Positions 16,939 through 23,265 of a stretch of DNA of 23,265 nt are shown here, in pieces. A program made the position numbers and the translations under genes. The stretch covers positions 1-23,265 of the forward strand of contig CALKYI010000346.1 of assembly GCA_938003665.1 (NCBI GenBank). Direction: 5' to 3'. The notes below the pieces were generated by a model that did no database searches, was not told the DNA's origin, and saw only the letters and a list, made by a program, of their open reading frames with translations. Every line of letters starts with the position of its first letter. The stretch's first letter is position 1. This stretch comes from an uncultured Flavobacteriales bacterium (lineage in GTDB: Bacteria > Bacteroidota > Bacteroidia > Flavobacteriales_D > Sanyastnellaceae).

Positions 16939-16955
16939 AATTCAGTTTTTGAATT
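16939..16955. other. Short hairpin between convergent prmC and protease genes
   Basis: AATTCA and TGAATT form a 6-bp perfect stem around a GTTTT loop, across the 3-base gap and the last codons of the protease gene. It is A/T-rich and has no long T-run, so it is at best a weak bidirectional terminator. Confidence 0.25.
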
Positions 16956-18564
16956 CGAGCTTCAGCGCATCCGGAAGGACGTGCGTGGGGATGGCAAACC
17001 CGATGCCTTCGACGCCCATGCCCAGTACTTTCTCGTTGACAATCCCAATGAGGGTGCCTTGCTCGTCAATCAATGCTCCACCGCTGTTGCCTGGACTGAT
17101 GCTCACATCGGTCTGAATCAAGGTCCGGTGTGCGTCTTTGCGTTTGCCGGAAATGATTCCCTTGGTCACGGAGGCACCGAGATCAATGGCGTACGGCGTT
17201 CCCAGTGCGTAGGCGGCCTCGCCTACGTTAATCGTCTCCGATTGGTTCAGGTGAAAGGGTGCGAGTCCCGTTGCTTCGACTTTCAGCAGCGCCAAGTCGT
17301 GGACGGGGTGGTACCTAACGACCTGCGCGGTTCGTTTCTCGCCATCTTGAAAATGAATGGAGTAGGCAGGTGCTCCGTCGGCAATGACGTGGTAATTGGT
17401 CACGATGTAGCCGTCCTCGCTGATGATGCATCCACTGCCGTGACCATCGCTGGCTTCAACGGTGACGACCGATTGCAATGCCGCGCTCACCTTACCTGCA
17501 GGGGCCTCAGCAGCAGCTAATGCGATGGGGTCCCATTCTTTTGTCCACTCGGATTCGAGGTTTTCGATGCGGTTGAGCTTGCCTTTGAATGCATCTGAAT
17601 CCAGGGATTGGAACATGGCCTGCACCACGGCTTCGGAAATCAACTCGCGGTCGAACCCGGGATTGGAGAAATTGTACAACGCCCAATTCGAGGAGGTCGT
17701 CACATGCGCGGTGTCGCTCGCGAGGCCAAACGCATTGTACAGCCACCAGGTTGTTTCCAATTCATACCGTACGATGTTTTGCACGCGGTGTTCGCGCACC
17801 CCGGTCAGTTGCCCAGTGATCTCGATGGCCGCTCCCCGCTGGAACATCCCTTCGTCCGGGAGGGGTTGGAAACCTTGCGCAACCAAAACCGAATTCAGCT
17901 CTTCATCGAGGTTGGAGTATTCGATTTCGATGGACTCGTCGGAAGCACTGACAAATTCCACGCGGTTGTCGTGGTAGCGTTCCATGTTTTGGAAATAATG
18001 CCACGAGTGCTCGCCTTCGGGAATGCGCATGTGAAATCCTTCGATGTGCAGTGCGGGATTGCTGGGGTTACCGGAGGGTAGCGGTTCGAGCCCATCGAAG
18101 TAATAGCCGTTTTGGTACACCTTTCTCGGCTTGCTCAACAGGCCAAGGCCATTGCCCACCGCACCTGCAAATGCGCCCCAAGCTGCACGCTTGGGCTGGT
18201 CGGACGCCAGCAAGACCGCTCCGTCCGCGGTAAATGCCAACGCACCTCCAATGTCCAATGCCTTCAAAGGATTGCGCACCTCGGGAAACAGGGGATGCAC
18301 TACCGGGTAGGCGCCGGGCTGTTCGAGCCGAATTAAATGAACAGGTTCGTTGTTGTCCAATCGGATCAACGCCATGCCGTCTCCTTGGTGTGCATAGTGA
18401 AATCCATCATTCCAGTTCCATGCGTCTTTTAGGATGCGCACATTTGATCCATTAGCCGGATCAATTGCCACTTGTGTCGAGGTGGTATTGTTCAAGCTCG
18501 AGCAACCCGTGATTCCTGCTGCAAGGAGCAGTACATAGGACTGACGTATCGAGGCAAAACGCAT
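16942..18564 (-). CDS. Trypsin-like serine protease lipoprotein with unassigned N-terminal region
   Basis: A 540-residue predicted lipoprotein: signal peptide MRFASIRQSYVLLLAAGITG, then Cys21. The C-terminal part (about 358-535) is a trypsin-like/HtrA-type protease domain with a complete triad: His392 in IVTNYHVIAD, Asp423 in HPVHDLALLKVE, and Ser494 in SPGNSGGALID; GSGCIISEDGYIVT precedes the His. No PDZ domain follows, unlike DegP/HtrA. Residues 30-340 match no family I know; they contain several Trp-rich stretches (ETTWWLYNAFG, SSNWALYNF) and no catalytic motif. The start at 18564 is set by the signal peptide, although the frame is open to 18678. It converges on prmC, three bases away, and diverges from ligA. 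Confidence 0.85.
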   Translation of the reverse strand: MRFASIRQSYVLLLAAGITGCSSLNNTTSTQVAIDPANGSNVRILKDAWNWNDGFHYAHQGDGMALIRLDNNEPVHLIRLEQPGAYPVVHPLFPEVRNPLKALDIGGALAFTADGAVLLASDQPKRAAWGAFAGAVGNGLGLLSKPRKVYQNGYYFDGLEPLPSGNPSNPALHIEGFHMRIPEGEHSWHYFQNMERYHDNRVEFVSASDESIEIEYSNLDEELNSVLVAQGFQPLPDEGMFQRGAAIEITGQLTGVREHRVQNIVRYELETTWWLYNAFGLASDTAHVTTSSNWALYNFSNPGFDRELISEAVVQAMFQSLDSDAFKGKLNRIENLESEWTKEWDPIALAAAEAPAGKVSAALQSVVTVEASDGHGSGCIISEDGYIVTNYHVIADGAPAYSIHFQDGEKRTAQVVRYHPVHDLALLKVEATGLAPFHLNQSETINVGEAAYALGTPYAIDLGASVTKGIISGKRKDAHRTLIQTDVSISPGNSGGALIDEQGTLIGIVNEKVLGMGVEGIGFAIPTHVLPDALKLEFKN

Positions 18565-18568
18565 GTTC

Positions 18569-18576
18569 CAAAGTAA
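18569..18576 (-). promoter_or_regulatory. Putative -7 box for the protease gene
   Basis: The minus strand reads TTACTTTG, one mismatch from TAnnTTTG, followed by four bases and the ATG at 18564, the same spacing as the boxes of the DUF4249 and ligA genes. No -33 element is clear. Confidence 0.35.
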
Positions 18577-18688
18577 CTGCGGAGAGGGCGTGTGTGGTGT
18601 AGGCCTTTGCCCGGGTTTTCCGGCTGGATTGTGGATTAATTCTGCTTGATTGCGCGCATTTTGAAGTGGCCTGTGCAAAGGGCATTTT

Positions 18689-18696
18689 TACCTTAG
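18689..18696 (+). promoter_or_regulatory. Putative -7 box for ligA
   Basis: TACCTTAG, one mismatch from TAnnTTTG, followed by AGGC and the ATG at 18701. A TTTTG ends at 18663, 25 bases upstream, a slightly long spacing for a -33 element. The arrangement predicts a leaderless or near-leaderless ligA transcript. Confidence 0.4.
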
Positions 18697-18700
18697 AGGC

Positions 18701-21163
18701 ATGAGTTGGGACCCCGATCAACTGCCGAGTACACACGCGGAATTGGAGCAGCTGCGCAAAGAGCTGCACGCGCACAACCGGCGGTATTACGTGGATGCGG
18801 CGCCCATTGTTTCCGATCGTCATTTTGATCGCTTGTTGGAGTGTTTGTTGAGTACGGAGGCCGAGCATCCAGAATGGGCCGATCCCAATTCGCCCTCACA
18901 GCGTGTCGGCGGTGACATCACCGATCGGTTTGAGAAAGTCCCGCACAGTGCTCCCATGTTGTCCTTGACCAATTCATACAATGCCGAGGACATCGCCGAT
19001 TGGGCCGAACGAGCAGACAAAATTCTCGAGGGCGAAGAGGTGGAATTTGTTATGGAGCTGAAATACGATGGCGTGGCGATTGCTTTGCAGTACGAGAACG
19101 GCAAGCTCCAACGGGCTTTGACGCGCGGTGACGGATCCGTCGGGGAAGACATCACGGCGAATGTCAGAACCATCAAGAGTATCCCCTTGGAATTGAGTGA
19201 TTCGGCGCCGGCTGACCTCGAGATTCGGGGGGAGATCTTCTTCCCATGGGCCGGATTTGAAGCGTTGAATGCCGCACAAGTGGCCGCGAACAAACCCCCA
19301 TTTGCCAATCCGCGCAATACCGCAGCCGGGACGCTCAAAAGCCAAGATAGTCGCGTCGTGGCTAGCCGTGCGCTCGATTGCATGCTCTATAGCGTGGTCA
19401 CCGCCAATCCCGCCATCAATGGCCACATGGCGTCCATCCATTCGGCGAGCGAGTGGGGATTTCCGACGCCATCAACCGCGAAGCGTATGGTCGAAGTAGC
19501 CACCTCGATTGATGGCATCATGGACTTCATCGCGCATTGGGATACCGCCCGTCATTCACTCCCTTTTGCCATTGACGGAATCGTCATCAAGGTCAATGCA
19601 TACAGCCAACAAGCTGAATTGGGCATGACCGCGAAAAGCCCCCGCTGGGCCATCGCATACAAGTTTGAATCGGAGCAACAGGCGACACGGTTAAACGCCG
19701 TGACCTACCAAGTGGGACGAACGGGGGCCATCACGCCCGTGGCCGAGCTCGAACCCGTGTTGATTGCCGGTACGACGGTCAAACGAGCATCCTTGCACAA
19801 TGCCGACCAAATTAGAGCCTTGGACATTCGTGTGGGGGATGAGGTATTGGTTGAAAAGGGCGGAGAGATCATCCCCAATGTCGTCGGGGTCAATGCGGAA
19901 GCCCGGGACGATTCCTCAGAGCCCTTGGTTTACATCACGGACTGTCCAGAATGCGGCACCGAGTTGATCCGGCAAGAAGGCGAAGCCAAGCATTACTGCC
20001 CAAATGAATCGACCTGTCCGCCACAAGTGCTGGGGCGCATTGAGCATTTTGTGAGCCGCAAGGCGATGAACATCGATGGCTTGGGACCTGAAATCATCGA
20101 GCTCTTGGTCCAAAAGGGTGGAGTTCGGCATGCCGGTGACCTGTATGCCCTGAGCGCCCGTGCGACAGAGGCCTGGCGCGAATCGACTGTCCTGTACAAG
20201 ATGACGGCCTCTACCAACGACCACGACCTGTACGCCCAGCGCGTGCACGCCTTGGCGCTTTGGCGGTACCGAAACAAAAAGGGAGAACGCCCAAGTGTCA
20301 GCGCTACTCCGGTCTCCAAAAAGGCCGTACAGGATGCACTGGAGCAAGGGACTCTCGCATCGTTTAAACCCCTGCCCGAGCCCTCAGCATCGTGGCAGGC
20401 TTTCCTGGAAATGGCCATTGGACCGTCGGTACCCATGGCGGCGGACATTCTAGCGAAGGCCGGTTCCATGGAGTATGCAGACGAGTTGATTGTGGGCCAT
20501 CAAGCGCTCGCCTGGGACCAGGAAGGTTGGGGCATGGACCACAACGCCTGGGAACACTTGATGGCCTTTTTGCATCGACTAACAGAGCGCACCCGCCAGC
20601 GGTTGGGCCAGAAGGAATTGGAGAAGTTGTTGGAAGCCATTGAAGCCTCCAAAGGCCAGCCATTTGATAAGGTGCTCTATGCCATTGGCATTCGACACGT
20701 TGGTTCGGAAACAGCAATCCTGCTGGCGAAACATTTCCAGAACATCGACACCCTGGCCCAAGCGGATGAGGAGGCAGTTAGCGCCATTCACGGCGTGGGC
20801 GGGGAGATTGCACGCAGCGTACAGGGCTTTTTCCGCGACCCCCACACCCTTGAAGTGCTGCATGCCCTGCGCGAAGCCGGGGTAAAACTTGCGCTCGATG
20901 CCTCGGCTCTTTCGGCGGCAGGAGGGGATGCGTTTGCCGATAAAACATTCGTGATCACGGGAACCCATCCTGTGCCACGGGAAGAATTGGCCGACCTGAT
21001 TCGCGCCAATGGCGGAAAGGTAAGTGGTTCGGTGAGCAAGAAGACCAGTGTGTTGGTGGCCGGCGAAAAAGCCGGGTCCAAGTTGACCAAAGCGCAAGAT
21101 TTAGGGGTCACCGTATGGGGGTATGACGAACTGATGAACGAATTGGAAAACGAGAACGAATGA
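18701..21163 (+). CDS. ligA: NAD+-dependent DNA ligase with an internal insertion
   Basis: LigA seals nicks using NAD+ in replication and repair. The domains are in normal order: Ia (1-70), adenylation domain with the KxDG lysine (Lys121 in ELKYDGVAI) and IDGIVIKVN (291-299), OB fold, Zn-finger with Cys415, Cys418, Cys433 and Cys439, helix-hairpin-helix domain, and C-terminal BRCT (745-815, DKTFVITGTHPVPREELADL). At 820 residues it is about 150 longer than usual (E. coli 671). The extra sequence lies at about residues 487-635 (20159-20605), between DLYALSA and LEKLLEAIEASKGQP, inside the HhH domain; it is helical and Trp-rich, in frame, with no sign of a frameshift. It is coupled to the downstream exonuclease gene (ATGA). 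Confidence 0.96.
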   Translation: MSWDPDQLPSTHAELEQLRKELHAHNRRYYVDAAPIVSDRHFDRLLECLLSTEAEHPEWADPNSPSQRVGGDITDRFEKVPHSAPMLSLTNSYNAEDIADWAERADKILEGEEVEFVMELKYDGVAIALQYENGKLQRALTRGDGSVGEDITANVRTIKSIPLELSDSAPADLEIRGEIFFPWAGFEALNAAQVAANKPPFANPRNTAAGTLKSQDSRVVASRALDCMLYSVVTANPAINGHMASIHSASEWGFPTPSTAKRMVEVATSIDGIMDFIAHWDTARHSLPFAIDGIVIKVNAYSQQAELGMTAKSPRWAIAYKFESEQQATRLNAVTYQVGRTGAITPVAELEPVLIAGTTVKRASLHNADQIRALDIRVGDEVLVEKGGEIIPNVVGVNAEARDDSSEPLVYITDCPECGTELIRQEGEAKHYCPNESTCPPQVLGRIEHFVSRKAMNIDGLGPEIIELLVQKGGVRHAGDLYALSARATEAWRESTVLYKMTASTNDHDLYAQRVHALALWRYRNKKGERPSVSATPVSKKAVQDALEQGTLASFKPLPEPSASWQAFLEMAIGPSVPMAADILAKAGSMEYADELIVGHQALAWDQEGWGMDHNAWEHLMAFLHRLTERTRQRLGQKELEKLLEAIEASKGQPFDKVLYAIGIRHVGSETAILLAKHFQNIDTLAQADEEAVSAIHGVGGEIARSVQGFFRDPHTLEVLHALREAGVKLALDASALSAAGGDAFADKTFVITGTHPVPREELADLIRANGGKVSGSVSKKTSVLVAGEKAGSKLTKAQDLGVTVWGYDELMNELENENE

Positions 21164-22071
21164 GGTACGCCGCGTTGGATTTGGAATGCGCTACGAGCGA
21201 TACAGGCAACATCTGTGAGGTCGGTGTGGTCCTCATGGACAAGGGTGAAGAAGTGGGACGGTTTCGTTCGTTGGTCCGTCCAGTGGTGGAGTCATTTGGC
21301 GATTGGCAACGCTGGAATTTCGACTACGGATTGAAGGATACCTTAAAGGCGCCTGACTTTCCGACGGTGTGGAAAGAGGTGGAGCACCTGATTGGCGATG
21401 CGCCTGTGGTGGCTCACAATGCGGGGGTGGTGGAATGCAAGCACCTCGGACACGCCTTTTCATTCCATGGCTTGGACGCGGCTTCGGGACCGGTTTTTTA
21501 CTGCACGTTGGAATTGGCCAAGGGCCATTGGACCGAGTTGCCGAAGCACGGCATCAAACACGTTGCCCGACATTTCAACTGGAAGCTTGATCACCACAAC
21601 CCCGAGAGCGACGCCCGCATCTGCGCGGCCATTGTTGAGGAGGTGTCGAAAGAGCAGGAGATAGGGGAATGGGCTGGGTTGGTGAAGACCAACCGTTGGA
21701 CCGAGCACCGCATCCCGCATTACCACAGTCAGATCAAGATCGCGGCCAAGCCGACTGGTTCGCGGACTCGGGCGGATTATGCACACGAGCTGGTTGCGTG
21801 GAAACCCACAGTGCCGCTGGCACAGATGGCGCCCGGTCAGCGATTCATCCTCAGCGGTTTTGACCATTCATCCAAATCCAAACTCCGTGAAGCGGGAATA
21901 AAAAAGGGACTCCAGTACAAACGCTACATCAAAGGCGGCATTGATTTCTTGGTTGCGGATGCCAAAATGGGCGTGTCAAAATATGCTACTTGCGTGGAGA
22001 AACAAATTCCCATTCTCTCAGAATCGGAATTCAAGGCCGCATTGAGCGAGCTAAGTGACAAGGCTGGCTAG
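21160..22071 (+). CDS. DnaQ-like exonuclease-fold protein with BRCT-like C-terminus
   Basis: A 303-residue protein. Residues 1-165 have the DEDDh exonuclease fold: AALDLECATSDTGNICEVGVV with the Exo I Asp7 and Glu9, PVVAHNAGVVECKHL at Exo II, and KLDHHNPESDARICAAIVEE at Exo III with the general-base His146 and Asp151. At Exo II the family normally has HNxxFD; here the Asp position (N+4) is Val91 with Glu92 next, so activity is uncertain. Residues 225-293 (GQRFILSGFDHSSKSKLREAG ... IPILSESEFKAAL) look like a BRCT domain. Enzymes of this type trim 3' ends of DNA or RNA. The ATGA overlap with ligA suggests a shared role in DNA end processing, by inference. Confidence 0.82.
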   Translation: MRYAALDLECATSDTGNICEVGVVLMDKGEEVGRFRSLVRPVVESFGDWQRWNFDYGLKDTLKAPDFPTVWKEVEHLIGDAPVVAHNAGVVECKHLGHAFSFHGLDAASGPVFYCTLELAKGHWTELPKHGIKHVARHFNWKLDHHNPESDARICAAIVEEVSKEQEIGEWAGLVKTNRWTEHRIPHYHSQIKIAAKPTGSRTRADYAHELVAWKPTVPLAQMAPGQRFILSGFDHSSKSKLREAGIKKGLQYKRYIKGGIDFLVADAKMGVSKYATCVEKQIPILSESEFKAALSELSDKAG

Positions 22072-22074
22072 CCT
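22061..22074. other. Small hairpin at a convergent junction
   Basis: AGGCT-GGCT-AGCCT can form a 5-bp stem with a 4-base loop over the exonuclease stop codon, in the only space between two converging genes. It is short and has no T-run; it may be chance. Confidence 0.2.
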
Positions 22075-22078
22075 ATCC

Positions 22079-23265
22079 TTAGCGCAACACTTCAAAGCTT
22101 CCGAACAATTCTCCTCGCTGCTCCTCGCCGCATACGATGAGGTAGTTCAGGCGGTAGTAGTACGTGCCTTCAGCGATGGGCTCATTCTGAATTCGTCCGT
22201 CCCATTCGACTGGAGCGCCGGTGGTTCGGAAGACTTCGCCTCCCCATCGGTTGAATACCACGAGGTCGTACTGTTCGACAATGGACAACAGAGGGAGATC
22301 CGGATCATCAGCCAAATAAAGCGTGAGCCGTTCGTTCATGCCGTCCTTGTTCGGGGTGATGACATTGGGTAGTTGAGCGGAACTTGCATCCACCGTTGCT
22401 TCCGGATCTTGGTACACGACCAACGAATCCATACTGGTACAGCCGTTCTCTTCAAACGTCACCGTGAGGTAGTAGGTTCCTGGCAACAGTACCTGCGGGG
22501 CTTCAGGCGACCATGGCAAAAAGGGATTCATGGCACCGGTGTCCCAACTCCATTCCAACACCGGCGCGTACCCGTCAGGGCCAATGCTCAAGCCTTCAAC
22601 TACCGCGGTAGGGGCGGCGCAGGTCAAGGTGTCCGTATACCCCGCGAAGACATCAGGAAGGGTGAAATCACTACCGATTTCAATGACCGAAGTACTTGGG
22701 CAGCCATTCGAGGGATTGGTCGTGGTCAATTCCCAGGTACCTGGGGTTTCCACGAGAATGGAAAAAGGCTGTTCGATCCATTCGAATTCTGCTCCATTGG
22801 GGCCGGACCATTCGAATTCAGCGCTGGCTTCCGCCTCGGCGCTCAGCACAATGGAATCCACTGCGCACGTGAATGCCTGCGCACTTGCCGAAAGCACATT
22901 ATCAATCGTTTCGAAGTCTGCTGTGATTTCGATTTGCACTTCGTCCGTGCAGCTGCCATCGGCGTTGCTCACCCCGAGCGTGTATACACCAGCGGCGTCA
23001 ATGGTGGCGTTGGGGCCGAGCGCATTGGCAATGTTGCCGTCCACTGTTTCCCAAACGAAGTCAATGCCATTTGGGAAATTACTCGAACCTTCCAGCTCAA
23101 TGGATTCCACCAAGCACGTAAGCACGGTGGATGGGTTGGCTGTTGCAGCGCCCTCCAATTCTGCCACTTCGACGTGGATGGTATCGCTGATTTGTGCCTC
23201 GCAGAAGCCCTCATACGTGACGACGTATGTCATGCTGGAATCCGGGGTGCAGATGACCGTAGCTC
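22079..23265 (-). CDS. Type-B T9SS-sorted surface protein, C-terminal part
   Basis: The frame is open through the right edge, so the 5' part is missing and the Met at 23233 is internal; about 394 residues are visible. Three tandem modules of about 75-85 residues follow each other, each starting near an LTC/FTC-type Cys (TVLTC, QAFTC, DTLTC) and closing with a second Cys (GSC, NGC, NGC) after a G-x-Y/W-x-L strand; they look like Ig/PKD-type adhesion repeats. The last ~97 residues (22079-22369) form a gliding-motility-associated (CHU_C, type-B) sorting domain: LPNVITPNKDGMNERL, YDLVVFNRWGGEVF, VEWDGR, AEGTYYYRLNY. Such proteins are exported across the outer membrane by the type IX system and attached or released at the surface. 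The ligand is unknown. Confidence 0.88.
   Translation of the reverse strand, partial: ATVICTPDSSMTYVVTYEGFCEAQISDTIHVEVAELEGAATANPSTVLTCLVESIELEGSSNFPNGIDFVWETVDGNIANALGPNATIDAAGVYTLGVSNADGSCTDEVQIEITADFETIDNVLSASAQAFTCAVDSIVLSAEAEASAEFEWSGPNGAEFEWIEQPFSILVETPGTWELTTTNPSNGCPSTSVIEIGSDFTLPDVFAGYTDTLTCAAPTAVVEGLSIGPDGYAPVLEWSWDTGAMNPFLPWSPEAPQVLLPGTYYLTVTFEENGCTSMDSLVVYQDPEATVDASSAQLPNVITPNKDGMNERLTLYLADDPDLPLLSIVEQYDLVVFNRWGGEVFRTTGAPVEWDGRIQNEPIAEGTYYYRLNYLIVCGEEQRGELFGSFEVLR

Noticed and set aside
18604..18681. Inverted repeat CCTTTGC ... GCAAAGG in the protease-ligA intergenic region
   Set aside because: Only seven bases per arm and about 64 bases apart; this is expected by chance, so no operator is claimed.
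20159..20605. LigA extra segment considered as an intein or inserted mobile element
   Set aside because: No intein splice-junction or homing-endonuclease motifs are seen, the segment is short for an intein, and composition matches the flanks.
1..23265. Search for CRISPR arrays, tRNA or rRNA genes, insertion sequences, toxin-antitoxin pairs, restriction systems and riboswitches
   Set aside because: No regular direct repeats, cloverleaf-like sequence, transposase or defence motifs were seen; all sizeable stretches are filled by the listed genes.

Overview
The window is a gene-dense stretch of a Bacteroidota chromosome, most likely Flavobacteriales or a Cryomorphaceae-like relative with fairly high GC for that group. 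The evidence is a type-B (CHU_C-like) secretion C-terminal domain, a DUF4249 lipoprotein, the nusB-DUF1573-yajC cluster, a NusB with a long N-terminal extension, separate parE/parC genes, no evident Shine-Dalgarno sequences, and Bacteroidota-type -7 boxes (TAnnTTTG-like) next to start codons. Genus and species cannot be read from the sequence. I see no tRNA, rRNA, insertion sequence, CRISPR, phage or integration scar, and no gene-free stretch longer than about 190 bases.

Layout: (1) 1-1934, minus: nusB, a DUF1573 protein, yajC and the first 54 codons of a NhaC-type antiporter, tightly packed. (2) 2062-4639, plus: a DUF4249 lipoprotein and a secreted DUF4139 protein. (3) 4602-9393, minus: pepD, surE, a small membrane protein, lpxB and a SpoIID-like protein, mostly linked by 4-base ATGA overlaps. 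(4) 9582-16938, plus: parE, parC, a GH13 lipoprotein, mgsA and prmC, all within one base of each other or overlapping. (5) 16942-18564, minus: a trypsin-like serine protease lipoprotein with a large N-terminal region I cannot assign. (6) 18701-22071, plus: an oversized NAD+-dependent DNA ligase overlapping a DnaQ-like exonuclease with a BRCT-like C-terminus. (7) 22079-23265, minus: the C-terminal part of a type-B T9SS-sorted surface protein with Cys-containing repeats.

The architecture alternates operons. Divergent pairs start in intervals of 127, 188 and 136 bases, where the putative -7 boxes lie. Convergent pairs are separated by 3 or 7 bases or overlap by 38 bases, leaving no space for ordinary intrinsic terminators. 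Functionally the window is mostly housekeeping: transcription antitermination, Sec export, lipid A synthesis, peptidoglycan processing, peptide turnover, chromosome decatenation, release-factor methylation, DNA ligation.

I do not see a clear new defence or mobile system. The points most worth a second look are the ligase with about 150 extra residues coupled to an exonuclease whose second catalytic carboxylate looks displaced, the unassigned N-terminal region of the protease, the topoisomerase IV operon carrying a GH13 lipoprotein and methylglyoxal synthase, and the apparently leaderless promoter geometry.
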